From: Glaciimonas sp. CA11.2
GTDB lineage: Bacteria > Pseudomonadota > Gammaproteobacteria > Burkholderiales > Burkholderiaceae_D
DNA length: 64,000 nt
Assembly (NCBI RefSeq): GCF_034314045.1
Contig: NZ_JAVIWL010000001.1
Location: forward strand, 5,314,950 to 5,378,949
Direction of reading: 5' to 3'
A model generated the notes under the pieces. That model did not search any database. It was not told the origin of the DNA and saw only the letters and a program-made list of their open reading frames with translations. Made by a program: the position numbers and the translations under genes. Positions 8,587 through 17,432 of this stretch are shown in pieces; within the stretch, counting starts at the first letter, position 1; each line of letters starts with the position of its first letter.

Positions 8587-10089
8587 ATGCGTAAGATAAA
8601 AGACGTATTACGTTTAAAACTGGATGCCAAACTATCGCACCAGCAGATTGCCGCAGCACTGGGGATTTCAAAAGGAGTCGTCACCAAGTATGTCGGCCTG
8701 GCCGCCGTTGCCGGTTTGGACTGGTCGGCGGTGCAAGATGTAGACGACACCGAGTTGGCGCACCGGCTTTTGGTCACGCCAGAACGGACCCGAGACCATG
8801 TCCAGCCAGATTACGCCAGGCTGCATCACGAACTGCGGCGCAAGGGGATGACGCTGATGTTGCTATGGGAAGAGTATCGTGCCGATTATGCCCAGCACCA
8901 GACCTATGCCTACTCACAGTTCTGCGTGAATTACCGGCAGTTTGCCAAACAGCTCAAACGCTCTATGCGCCAGATTCACCGGGCTGGCGAGAAACTGTTC
9001 ATTGATTATGCTGGTCCGACTATCGGTCTCACTGATGGTAGCCGTGCCCACATCTTCGTCGCTGCTCTGGGCGCATCGAGCTACACCTATGCCTGTGCTA
9101 CGCCGCGTGAGACGATGGCCGACTGGCTCACTTCGACAGCGCGTGCGCTGCGCTTCTTCGGCGGGGTACCGCAGTTGATTGTTCCCGATAATCCGAAGGC
9201 TATGATCGCCGACGCCAATCGCTACGAACCACGCAGTAACGACACCGTACGCGATTTTGCGCGCCACTACGGCACCTCCATCTTGCCAGCCCGTCCGCGT
9301 CATCCTCAGGATAAAGCGAAGGCCGAATCAGCAGTGCAGATCGTCGAGCGCTGGATCATGGCGCGTCTGCGACATCAGCAATTTAGCAGCGTCCACGAGG
9401 TCGATGTCGCCATCGCACCGCTGCTGAGCGTACTTAACGATAAGCCGTTTCAGAAGCTACCCGGTAGTCGCGCCAGTGCGTTTGCCCAACTCGATGTCCC
9501 GGCGCTACGGCCTTTGCCATTGCAATGTTATGAGATGGCGCATTTCAAGACTGTCAGGGTGCATAACGATTACCACGTTGAGATCGGCCGCCATCACTAC
9601 AGTGTGCCGCAAGCCCTGGTCGGTCAGGTGCTGGAAGCCCGGATGACAGCGACGACAGTGGAAATCCTGCATCGCGGTCAACGTGTCGCCAGTCATCCGC
9701 GCAACAGTGGCGAAGGCGGGTTCACCACCGACACCCTGCATATGCCGGTGGCGCATCGTGCGCAATTGGAATGGACGCCACAGCGACTGATTCACTGGGG
9801 ACAGACCATCGGTACGGCGACAGCGGAGGCGGTGACGCGTCTGATGGCCGAGAACAGACATCCCGAGCACGGCTACCGTGCCTGTCTTGGTCTGCTGTCA
9901 TTGGCCAAGCGCTACGGCAAGCCACGTCTTGAAGCAGGATGCATGCTGGCCTTACAGCTCGGTGCCTGCCAATACCGCCACGTCCGTGACATTCTCAAAA
10001 ATAACCGTGATCGCACACCGTGTGCCCCAGTTGGCGATTGGGTCAGTCCTGACCATGCCCATGTGCGTGGCCCTGATTACTATCAATGA
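8587..10089 (+). CDS. istA: IS21-family transposase IstA
   Basis: 500-aa DDE transposase. The start ATG at 8587 has AAAGGA upstream; the open frame reaches further back into the terminal repeats and is not used. N-terminal HTH (LSHQQIAAALGISKGVVTKYV) and integrase catalytic core with D in LFIDYAGPT, D in LIVPDNPKA and E in KAKAESAVQ. The C-terminal beta domain (YHVEIGRHHYSVP) matches IstA. Its stop overlaps the region before istB, as usual for translational coupling. Full-length and probably active. Confidence 0.95.
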   Translation: MRKIKDVLRLKLDAKLSHQQIAAALGISKGVVTKYVGLAAVAGLDWSAVQDVDDTELAHRLLVTPERTRDHVQPDYARLHHELRRKGMTLMLLWEEYRADYAQHQTYAYSQFCVNYRQFAKQLKRSMRQIHRAGEKLFIDYAGPTIGLTDGSRAHIFVAALGASSYTYACATPRETMADWLTSTARALRFFGGVPQLIVPDNPKAMIADANRYEPRSNDTVRDFARHYGTSILPARPRHPQDKAKAESAVQIVERWIMARLRHQQFSSVHEVDVAIAPLLSVLNDKPFQKLPGSRASAFAQLDVPALRPLPLQCYEMAHFKTVRVHNDYHVEIGRHHYSVPQALVGQVLEARMTATTVEILHRGQRVASHPRNSGEGGFTTDTLHMPVAHRAQLEWTPQRLIHWGQTIGTATAEAVTRLMAENRHPEHGYRACLGLLSLAKRYGKPRLEAGCMLALQLGACQYRHVRDILKNNRDRTPCAPVGDWVSPDHAHVRGPDYYQ

Positions 10090-10100
10090 GGATGTCAACG

Positions 10101-10871
10101 ATGATGATGCATACCACTCTGGCCCAATTGCGGACCTTAAAACTCGATGGCTTAGCGACCGGACTGGAGGAACAATTGACGCAGGCCAGTATGGCGGCGA
10201 TGAGTTTCGAGGAACGTCTGGCACTCTTGGTTGATCGCGAAGTCCATTGCCGCAATGACCGCAAGCTCCTGCGCCTGCTTAAGAACGCCCACCTGAAATA
10301 CGCACAAGCGGCGATTGAAGACATTGATGCCCGCTCGGGGCGTGGCATCGACCGCCGTGAAGTGATGAGTCTGGCGCTGGGAGATTGGGTCAGTGCTGGC
10401 CACAGCATTCTCATTACCGGACCGACCGGTGCTGGCAAATCGTGGCTGGCCTGCGCACTGGCACAGTACGCCTGTCGGCGCGGATACTCTGCTGTTTATC
10501 AACGCGTACCCCGTCTACAGGAAGAACTACGCATCCGGCACGGCAGCGGCAGCTTTGGGAAATGGCTGCTCCAACTCGCCAAGATCGATGTCTTGGTACT
10601 TGATGACTGGGGCATGGGCGCGATCGACAGCACGACCCGTTCCGACTTGCTGGAGATGATTGACGACCGGGCGGCAAACAGAGCGACGATTATTACCAGT
10701 CAACTTCCTGTTGACCATTGGCATGCCTGGATTGGCGACGCCACTATTGCCGACGCCATCCTGGACCGCATTCTGCAGCGCAATCATCGGCTGACACTGA
10801 CCGGCGATTCACTGCGTGGCGCAGAACGACCTAAAACCAGCAAAAAGGAGAAAACTATCGACCCATCGTGA
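10101..10871 (+). CDS. istB: IS21-family ATPase helper IstB
   Basis: 256-aa AAA+ ATPase that assists IstA in target choice. Walker A GPTGAGKSW and Walker B VLVLDDWG are present, with an IstB N-terminal helical region. The start is placed at the ATG-ATG-ATG run at 10101 because GAGGA lies 8 bp upstream; an ATG overlapping the istA stop (10086) is the alternative. The stop codon lies inside one of the element's ATCGTGACC repeats. Confidence 0.93.
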   Translation: MMMHTTLAQLRTLKLDGLATGLEEQLTQASMAAMSFEERLALLVDREVHCRNDRKLLRLLKNAHLKYAQAAIEDIDARSGRGIDRREVMSLALGDWVSAGHSILITGPTGAGKSWLACALAQYACRRGYSAVYQRVPRLQEELRIRHGSGSFGKWLLQLAKIDVLVLDDWGMGAIDSTTRSDLLEMIDDRAANRATIITSQLPVDHWHAWIGDATIADAILDRILQRNHRLTLTGDSLRGAERPKTSKKEKTIDPS

Positions 10872-10963
10872 CCGCAGACATTACAATTTAACCGCGTAAC
10901 AACATCGCAGGCGCAGCGGTCACGATCGGCCAGAATGAGCGGTCACGTTGACCAGAATACGCA

Positions 10964-11341
10964 AAACTGCATACCCGTGGTGAACAAAAGCGCGCAGATT
11001 ACATCTTGTACTACAAGCCAAATATCCCGCTAGCAGTCATCGAAGCCGAGGAAAACGCTCAAAGCGTCGGGGCTGGCATGCAACAGGCTTTGAACTATGC
11101 CGAAACCCTCGGCGTACCGTTTGTGTTTAGCTCCAATGGCGATGCCTTCCTGATGCATGACCGTACTGGGCTGGCTAAAAGGACCGAGCAGGAACTGGCA
11201 TTGGATGCTTTCCCCTCACCCGCAGAACTGTGGCAGCGCTACTTTCAGTGGAAAGGGCTAGAAACACCCGATGCCCTTCACACTGTGGAAATGCCCTATT
11301 ACGATGACGGCGGAGGACGCGCTCCGCGTTATGAGGTAGTC
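10964..11341 (+). pseudogene. hsdR: HsdR fragment continued, cut again by IS3
   Basis: Continues HsdR in the same frame after the IS21 element: HTRGEQKRADYILYYK ... AVIEAEENAQSVGAGMQQ ... FVFSSNGDAFLMHD ... PYYDDGGGRAPRY, then enters the IS3-family end at 11332 and stops at 11342-11344. This is the PD-(D/E)xK nuclease domain, about residues 50-175 of HsdR. The motif normally reads EAK (VIEAK); here it is EAE, so the catalytic Lys is lost as well. The helicase and C-terminal regions are absent. Clearly non-functional. Confidence 0.9.
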
Positions 11342-11391
11342 TGAAAAAAACGGACACACGAATTTGATAAACTGAGTTCAAAGGAGTGTGG

Positions 11392-11709
11392 ATGAAAACG
11401 CAAAAGAGATACAGCGACGAGTACAAAGCTGAAGCGGTAAAAATGGTATTAGAACAAGGTCTGTCAGGAAGAGAGGCGGCCATGCGACTAGGGATGTCGC
11501 AAAGTAATTTGAACAAATGGGTAGTTCTTGCCATGGGTAATAAGTCTGGCAAAGTGATGACAGTGGCTGGATCTCGAAGTGTGGCGGAGCTGGAAGAAGA
11601 GCTAGCTAAAATGCGGCGTGAACTGCATGAAACGCGCCAGGAACGCGATATATTAAAAAAAGCAACGGCGTACTTTGCACGGGAGTCGCTACCCGGTACG
11701 CGCACGTGA
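11392..11709 (+). CDS. IS3-family OrfA
   Basis: 105-aa helix-turn-helix plus leucine-zipper protein of an IS3 element (YSDEYKAEAVKMVLEQGLSG, then ELEEELAKMRRELHETRQE). The start ATG at 11392 has AAGGAG upstream. A run of seven A and a G at 11655-11662 is the likely -1 frameshift site that makes the OrfAB fusion transposase. Confidence 0.93.
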   Translation: MKTQKRYSDEYKAEAVKMVLEQGLSGREAAMRLGMSQSNLNKWVVLAMGNKSGKVMTVAGSRSVAELEEELAKMRRELHETRQERDILKKATAYFARESLPGTRT

Positions 11710-12566
11710 AAACATTGCAACTCCACTATCCTGTGAAGCTACTGTGTAAAGTATTGGTCGTATCACGCAGTGGTTTTTACGATTGGCTGACACGTGTTCC
11801 GAGCGAGCGCAGTTGCGAAGATGAACGGTTAAAAATAGCAATCAAAGTAGCGCATCGACGTACCCGTGAAACGTATAGCGTAAGACGTTTGCAGCCTGAA
11901 TTGGCAAATGATGGATTTACGGTTGGGCGGGATCGGCTCACGAGATTGCGTCGTCAGTTAGGTATTGTTTGCAAGCAAAAGCGGCAATTTAAAGTGACGA
12001 CCAATTCCAATCATAGCTTTCCAGTGGCTGACAATTTACTGAATCAAACGTTTAATCCGACTCAACCGAATCAAGTATGGGTCACTAATATCACCTATAT
12101 TCCGACTCAAGAGGGCTGGTTATATTTGGCTGGTATTAAGGATGTCTTTACCTGTGAAATCGTCGGTTATGCGATGGGTGATCGGATGACGCAAACGCTA
12201 ACCAGCCGTGCTCTATGGCGTGCAGTAGCACTTCAACGACCATCCGCTGGACTGATCCATCACTCTGATCGTGGCAGCCAATATTGCGCCCATGCTTATC
12301 GCCTGTTGTTAGAGCAATTTGACATGCAAGCGTCCATGTCACGCAAAGGAAACTGTTATGACAATGCACCAATGGAAAGTTGTTGGGGCAGCTTAAAAAA
12401 TGAGCTGGTACATCATCGGCGATATGCCACCCGTGCCGAAGCTGAGGCATCTATTGGTGAGTACATCGAAATCTTTTATAACCGTCAACGAAGGCATTCA
12501 CGATTGGGGTATTTATCCCCAGCTGCTTTTGCTGATAATTTTAACCGGCAGAAAAAATCTGCTTGA
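11706..12566 (+). CDS. IS3-family OrfB transposase (first catalytic Asp changed)
   Basis: 286-aa integrase-core protein in the -1 frame relative to orfA. The GTG at 11706 is the first start, but the frame is open back to the slippery site, so the fusion product is likely. Catalytic motifs: the second D in HHSDRGSQY and E in NAPMESCWGSLKNE are present. The first motif, normally W-V-T-D-I-T-Y, reads WVTNITYI, an Asp to Asn change that should abolish DDE catalysis. The same change is in the other copy (42075-42935). Confidence 0.92.
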   Translation: MKTLQLHYPVKLLCKVLVVSRSGFYDWLTRVPSERSCEDERLKIAIKVAHRRTRETYSVRRLQPELANDGFTVGRDRLTRLRRQLGIVCKQKRQFKVTTNSNHSFPVADNLLNQTFNPTQPNQVWVTNITYIPTQEGWLYLAGIKDVFTCEIVGYAMGDRMTQTLTSRALWRAVALQRPSAGLIHHSDRGSQYCAHAYRLLLEQFDMQASMSRKGNCYDNAPMESCWGSLKNELVHHRRYATRAEAEASIGEYIEIFYNRQRRHSRLGYLSPAAFADNFNRQKKSA

Positions 12567-12597
12567 GACGTGTGTCCGGGATTGACAGTTCACCTCA

Positions 12598-12953
12598 CTC
12601 TGCGGTTCTTGCACGAACAAGCCAGCGAACTCTCCGCCTGGATTCAAAATGTTCGATTCGATCAGCTCGATGGCAGTTGCCGCCGCCTCCAGCATTTGCA
12701 ACTGACCTGTCGCCAAACAACTGTTTACCGACGGGCCGCAGACACCGAAATCAGACCGATCAGGCTTGTCCTGTAAAAATCAATAACCTTTTTCAATATG
12801 AAAAACTTAAAACAACTCCGCAGCAACTTCGAACGTAGGACGAACCGATCAATGTAGATCCCATCGCTGGTTTGGTGATTTGAGATGGACAAATTCCGCC
12901 GGTTTGAGGGCGCTACACATAGTTGCAGAACAGTCAGTGCGCGCAAATGCTGT
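12598..12953. other. Island remnant, no gene recognised
   Basis: About 356 bp between the IS3 copy and the D2HGDH gene. Short open frames on both strands resemble nothing recognised. It holds GGACAAATTCCGCCGGTTTG (about 12893-12912), a near match to a segment at about 38947-38966. No copy of the tRNA-Asn 3' end (expected attR) was found. Confidence 0.4.
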
Positions 12954-14354
12954 CTATGTCAGGTCAAAAATTTTGCCCGGATTAATGATGCTGTTCGGAT
13001 CAAACACCTGCTTGATCGCCTGTAAATACGCAATTTCCTCCTTTGACCGGGTATAGCCCAAATACGGCTTCTTGGTCATGCCGACACCGTGTTCAGCAGA
13101 AATTGAACCGTCATATTTTTGCACGGTTTCAAACACCGATCGGTTCACAATCTGACATTTGGCAAAGAACTCGTCCTTGCCCAAGTTAGCAGGCTTGAGA
13201 ATATTCAGGTGCAAATTACCATCCCCAATATGGCCAAACCAGACGATATCGAAGTCCGGATAGTTGGCCTGCACGATAGCGTCGATGTCGGCAATAAATG
13301 CCGGAACATGCGTAATCAACACGGAAATATCGTTTTTGTACGGCGTAAATTTGGCGATCGTCGCCGAAATGTCCTCACGCAGGCGCCATAACTGCCTGGC
13401 CTGGGTTTCGCTCTGGCTCATCACGCCATTTTGTACCCAGCCGGCCTCCATGCACGCTTCAAAGACGTGCATCGCCTGCTCTTCAACGGTGGGCGATGAA
13501 GCTTCAAATTCGAGCAACACATAAAACGGTGTCGCATCCTCGAACGGACGGGCCACATCGCCACCGGCAATCACGCATTGCAGCGCCAGTTCCGAAAAAA
13601 ACTCGAATGCGGTCAAGTCCAGCCTGGCTTGAAACGCCTCCAGGACATGCATGATCGAATTGAAGTCCGGCATACCCAGTACCATCACACACAAATCGTG
13701 CGGTTGGCGTTCCAGTCGGATCTCCGCTTCGGTAATAAAACCGAGCGTGCCTTCGGCACCGATAAACAAATGCCGCAAGTCATATCCGGTCGCATTTTTC
13801 GTCATACCCTTGTTCAGGTGCAAAATGTCGCCGTTGCCGGTGACGACGGTCAAACCAAGCACCCAGTCGCGGGTCATGCCATAACGGATCACCTTGATTC
13901 CGCCGGCGTTGGTGGCAATATTGCCGCCGATCTGGCTGGAACCGGCCGACGCAAAATTGACCGGATAATACAGCCCTTGCTCGATGGCAAACTGCTGAAG
14001 TTGTCCGGTCAGCACGCCAGCCTGGACCCGCACCATATGATCGAGAGGTAAGAACTCGAGCACTTTGTTCATCCGGTCGAAGCTGACCACGACTTCGCCA
14101 TGCGCGGCCACGGCGCCGGCCGACAAGCCGGTGCGGCCACCCGATGGCACCAAAGCGATTTTTTTCAGATTGGCCAGTTTGACGATGGCTTGCACTTCTT
14201 CGGTGCTGGCTGGAAACACAATGGCTGTGGCGGCCGGCGCATATTGGCGGCTTGCGTCACAAGCCCAGTTTGCCAGGCTGTCGACATCGATTTTGACGTG
14301 CGTCGCGCCGACGATGGCTTGCAGTTTTTCAATCATGGTCTGGTGTCGATTCAT
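12954..14354 (-). CDS. FAD-linked D-2-hydroxyglutarate dehydrogenase
   Basis: 466-aa flavoprotein of the FAD_binding_4 / FAD-oxidase C family. It oxidises D-2-hydroxyglutarate (or a related D-2-hydroxyacid) to 2-oxoglutarate. The PCMH-type FAD domain includes VPSGGRTGLSAGAV and ASAGSSQIGGNIATNAGG. The C-terminal part has WFGHIGDGNLHLN and SISAEHGVGMTKKPYL with the metal-ligand His and Glu residues, ending at the usual INPGKIFDL. The start MNRHQTMIEK overlaps the serA stop as TGATG, so the pair is translationally coupled. SerA can make D-2-hydroxyglutarate from 2-oxoglutarate, and in Pseudomonas such a dehydrogenase removes it, which explains the pairing. D-lactate dehydrogenase is the alternative. 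Confidence 0.85.
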   Translation of the reverse strand: MNRHQTMIEKLQAIVGATHVKIDVDSLANWACDASRQYAPAATAIVFPASTEEVQAIVKLANLKKIALVPSGGRTGLSAGAVAAHGEVVVSFDRMNKVLEFLPLDHMVRVQAGVLTGQLQQFAIEQGLYYPVNFASAGSSQIGGNIATNAGGIKVIRYGMTRDWVLGLTVVTGNGDILHLNKGMTKNATGYDLRHLFIGAEGTLGFITEAEIRLERQPHDLCVMVLGMPDFNSIMHVLEAFQARLDLTAFEFFSELALQCVIAGGDVARPFEDATPFYVLLEFEASSPTVEEQAMHVFEACMEAGWVQNGVMSQSETQARQLWRLREDISATIAKFTPYKNDISVLITHVPAFIADIDAIVQANYPDFDIVWFGHIGDGNLHLNILKPANLGKDEFFAKCQIVNRSVFETVQKYDGSISAEHGVGMTKKPYLGYTRSKEEIAYLQAIKQVFDPNSIINPGKIFDLT

Positions 14355-15583
14355 CAATACAATACGCGGGCCCAAATCGTCCCCTCGACTTCCTGCAGCT
14401 TGTGCAGCGCCACGGTCGAGTAGTCGGCATCGACATCCATCACCAGATAACCGAGCGCATCGTTGGTCATCAGGCTTTGTGCAGCGATATTGAAGCCATT
14501 TTCGGAAAAAATGCGGTTAATGGCTGACAATACACCGGGAATATTTTTGTGTATGTGCAGCAAACGGTGTTTTCCTGCAAGCAGCGGCACCGCCACTTCC
14601 GGGAAGTTCACGGCGGACAGCGTGGCGCCGGTATCGGAGTAGCGGACAAATTTCTCGGCCACTTCTAGACCGATATTAGCCTGGGCTTCCAACGTCGAGC
14701 CACCGATATGCGGCGTTAAAATAACGTTGTCGAATCGACGCAGCGGCGACAGAAATTCTTCATCGTTGGCTTTCGGTTCTTTTGGGAACACGTCGATAGA
14801 AGCGCCACCGAGTTGTTTGCTTTCTAGCGCCTCAGCCAGCGCGTCGATATCGACGCAACTACCACGTGCTGCATTGATAAAGATGCTGCCAGGTTTCATT
14901 GTTGCAAATTGTTTGGCCCCCATCATGTTTTCGGTCGAGGCAATTTCAGGCACATGCAGGGATACGACATCGGCTTGCGCCAAGAGCTCGTCCAGTGTGC
15001 CCAGCTGACGGGCATTACCCAGTGCTAGTTTGGTGATGGCATCATAATAAATTACATGCATGCCCAGCGCTTCGGCCAGCACGGATAATTGACTGCCGAT
15101 GTTGCCATAACCGACAATACCCAGTGTCTTGCCACGGGCTTCAAACGAGCCTTCCGCAGATTTCGACCAACCGCCGCGATGCACCAGTGCATTTTTCTCC
15201 GGAATTCCGCGCAATAGCAGGATGGCTTCGGCCAGCACAAGTTCAGCCACAGAGCGAGTATTGGAATGGGGCGCATTGAAAACAGGAATGCCTTTGGCCA
15301 TCGCTGCGCGCAGATTGACCTGGTTGGTGCCGATACAGAAGCAGCCAATGGCAATCAGTTTATCGGCCGCTTGCAACACTCTTTCATTAATTTTGGTGCG
15401 CGAGCGGATGCCGACGAAGTGGACGTTCCTGATTTTTTCGATCAGCGCATCTTCATCGAGCGCCGTGTGCAGGTAGTCAATATTGGTGTAACCATTGCCG
15501 CTCAAGACATCGACGGCATTTTTATGTACACCTTCCAGCAACAGAAAGCGGATTTTTGATTTATCTAAAGATAATTGGCTCAT
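14354..15583 (-). CDS. serA: D-3-phosphoglycerate dehydrogenase
   Basis: 409 aa, the E. coli type, catalysing the first step of serine synthesis. Start MSQLSLDKSKIR at 15583 with AAGGA 7 bp upstream; 18 extra codons further up are not family-like. NAD-binding GIVGYGNIGSQ, catalytic Arg in NAARGSCVD, Glu in DVFPKEP and His in LTPHIGGST are visible. The C-terminal ACT domain (about 335-409, HRLLHIHKNIPGVLSAIN) suggests serine feedback. Length equals E. coli SerA (410). First gene of a two-gene unit with the FAD dehydrogenase. Confidence 0.96.
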   Translation of the reverse strand: MSQLSLDKSKIRFLLLEGVHKNAVDVLSGNGYTNIDYLHTALDEDALIEKIRNVHFVGIRSRTKINERVLQAADKLIAIGCFCIGTNQVNLRAAMAKGIPVFNAPHSNTRSVAELVLAEAILLLRGIPEKNALVHRGGWSKSAEGSFEARGKTLGIVGYGNIGSQLSVLAEALGMHVIYYDAITKLALGNARQLGTLDELLAQADVVSLHVPEIASTENMMGAKQFATMKPGSIFINAARGSCVDIDALAEALESKQLGGASIDVFPKEPKANDEEFLSPLRRFDNVILTPHIGGSTLEAQANIGLEVAEKFVRYSDTGATLSAVNFPEVAVPLLAGKHRLLHIHKNIPGVLSAINRIFSENGFNIAAQSLMTNDALGYLVMDVDADYSTVALHKLQEVEGTIWARVLY

Positions 15584-15683
15584 TACAATTCCTTGCTTCA
15601 TAAAAAAATAGGGTAAAACGCAGCGCCGGCTTCTCAAGTCGGCGCCAGCCTAGTGTTGATTGAAGCCACGTCGAGCGCGGCGA

Positions 15684-15809
15684 AGGTATTAATGACTCAA
15701 ATTAAATATTCAAATGAACCGTTAATGGCGCACTTTTTGTCTTGTTCAGTGCAACTATTAACGGTAGATGTTTTGCTGCAATTGCTATTGCTTTGTTTCA
15801 TTACTGCTG
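15684..15809. repeat. Dispersed hairpin repeat, copy 1
   Basis: About 110-125 bp nearly identical to 20090-20210. Core: ACCGTTAAT (15718-15726) and ATTAACGGT form the outer stem, with GCACT/AGTGC inside around a loop containing TTTTGTCTTGTTC. Located between ispH and serA. Confidence 0.8.
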
Positions 15810-15893
15810 TCTCTTTATGCGCGCAATGTAACCAATTGCTTCGATTGAACATAGCGCTGGCGCACCGGCATATCCAGCATCCGCACATGCGCC

Positions 15894-16835
15894 TTAAACC
15901 CCGATAACAGGACTCAGCCCTCTAGGCAGTGGAAAAACAACTGTCTCCTCTACTCCTTCCAATATCCGCACACTCTTCGCACCATATTCCTTCAAGCGAT
16001 CGACTACCCCCTGCACCAAAATCTCGGGAGAGGAAGCGCCAGCAGTGACACCGATGCGCTTTTTCCCTCCTAGCCATGCTGGATCGATTTACGCAGCGCT
16101 CTTTACCATATAAGCCAGCGCCCATTTTTTTTCCGCAACTTCGCGCAAACGATTGGCATTGGAACTATTCGGGCTACCGATAACGATCACTACATCAACC
16201 TGCAGCGCCATGAATTTGACGGCTTCCTGGCGATTCGTAGTGGCGTAGCATATGTCGCCTTTTTTAGGCTCCGCAATCGTGGGGAATTTGCGTTTTAATG
16301 TCGCTATCATGTCGGCAGTATCGTCGACTGACAATGTGGTTTGCGTTACATAGGCCAACATGTTGGGCATTTTCACCTGAAGATTCTCGACATCGGCGAC
16401 TGTCTCAACCAGATAAATGCCCTCGTTGGCCTGTCCCATCGTGCCTTCCACTTCCGGGTGCCCAGCATGACCTATCATAACAATTTCGCGTCCTTCGCTC
16501 CGCATCTTGGCGACCTCGCTATGCACCTTGGTGACCAGCGGACAAGTCGCATCGAACACCCGCAAGCCGCGTTCGGCAGCCTCGGCGACCACTACTTTAG
16601 GGACTCCGTGCGCAGAAAAAATGACCGTATTACCAGGTGGAACTTCGCTTAATTCTTCGATGAAAATAACGCCTTTATTACGCAAGCCATTGACAACATA
16701 AGCGTTATGCACGATTTCGTGACGCACATAAATAGGCGCGCCAAATTGGGCCAAGGCTCTCTTGACAATGTCGATTGCCCGGTCAACCCCAGCACAGAAT
16801 CCGCGTGGCTGCGCGAGCAGTATTTCGTTATCCAT
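15894..16835 (-). pseudogene. ispH: 4-hydroxy-3-methylbut-2-enyl diphosphate reductase with in-frame stop
   Basis: IspH makes IPP and DMAPP in the last step of the MEP pathway using a [4Fe-4S] cluster. Full homology spans 313 codons, the family length, but codon 249 is TAA (16089-16091). The protein reads ...AYMVKSAA, stop, then IDPAWLGGKKRIGVTAGASS in the same frame; relatives carry Glu here, so one GAA to TAA change explains it. The three cluster Cys ([22 protein letters not shown]), the active-site His residues and EVEGTMGQ precede the stop; the Ser of the AGASSPE motif follows it. The truncated product should not bind substrate properly. Because the pathway is essential, another ispH, readthrough or a sequence error is implied. 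Confidence 0.9.
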
Positions 16836-16942
16836 TTTTTCTTAGTATGTCCATTAATCTACCGTTTATTCTTTCTTTAACATTAACGACGCGCACCACA
16901 AACAGATAGTTAAAATTAAACCACGGTCAGCCAACACGTGAA

Positions 16943-17431
16943 TCAACGGTAGGGCGCGTCCGCTGCTCGCGCTGCCGCAATTTCTGTTTCATAACGATCC
17001 CCGATCGCTAGCAACATTTCCTTGGTGAAGTAGAGATCGCCGCGTTTTTCACCGTGATATTCCAGAATATGCGTTTCGACGATGGCATCGACCGGACAGG
17101 CTTCTTCGCAAAAACCGCAGAAAATACATTTGGTCAGGTCGATATCGTAACGTGTCGTGCGACGTGAACCATCATCACACTGTTCCGATTCGATCGTAAT
17201 GGCCAGCGCCGGACAGACTGCTTCGCATAATTGGCAGGCGATACAGCGCTCTTCACCGTTCGGGTAGCGACGCAATGCATGCAGACCACGAAAGCGCGGG
17301 GAGAGTGGCGTTTTTTCTTCGGGAAATTGAATCGTGATCTTTCGCGCAAACAGATAACGTCCAGTCAGAGCTAGCCCCTTGATCAAGTCACGTAGCATCA
17401 AACTGGCAAAAAACTCTTTAATGGCGTTCAT
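16943..17431 (-). CDS. nuoI: NuoI-type 2x[4Fe-4S] ferredoxin subunit, solitary
   Basis: 162 aa, the full length of NADH-quinone oxidoreductase chain I. Two cluster motifs, [12 protein letters not shown] and [12 protein letters not shown], each followed by the usual spacing, sit behind an N-terminal amphipathic segment ([20 protein letters not shown]) that docks NuoI to the membrane arm. It begins one base after the dxs stop (TAACATG) with AGGA inside dxs, so it is coupled to dxs rather than to a nuo operon; no other nuo gene is in the window. It may be a displaced complex I subunit, a second copy, or an electron donor for the adjacent IspH. Family is clear; role here is inference. Confidence 0.88.
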   Translation of the reverse strand: MNAIKEFFASLMLRDLIKGLALTGRYLFARKITIQFPEEKTPLSPRFRGLHALRRYPNGEERCIACQLCEAVCPALAITIESEQCDDGSRRTTRYDIDLTKCIFCGFCEEACPVDAIVETHILEYHGEKRGDLYFTKEMLLAIGDRYETEIAAARAADAPYR

Positions 17432-17432
17432 G

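Larger units (their letters stand above)
8334..10963 (+). mobile_element. IS21-family insertion sequence, 2630 bp
   Basis: Ends are TGGGTATTCTGG... and its imperfect complement ...CCAGAATACGCA, giving the TG...CA termini of IS21 elements. Subterminal copies of the unit ATTCTGG-N3-ATCGTGACC (several at 8343-8480 and again at 10860-10950) are the multiple transposase-binding repeats typical of this family. Contains istA and istB. Inserted in hsdR with a 6-bp target duplication. Looks intact. Confidence 0.93.
11332..12597 (+). mobile_element. IS3-family insertion sequence, copy 1 (1266 bp)
   Basis: Ends are TGAGGTAGTCTG and, at the right, CAGTTCACCTCA; both ends share CGGACACACG further in. The right boundary is fixed by comparison with the second copy at 42044, where identity also stops at CCTCA. 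Carries orfA and orfB with an A7G slippery site between them. No matching target duplication is seen (left flank GTTA, right flank CTCT), so one flank has probably been rearranged. Confidence 0.9.

Noticed and set aside
12598..12953. attR of the tRNA-Asn island
   Set aside because: No copy of the tRNA 3' end was found here or elsewhere in the window by eye.
15922..16125. Separate small gene downstream of ispH
   Set aside because: It is a shadow frame over the ispH 3' end; the true homology continues in the ispH frame after the stop.
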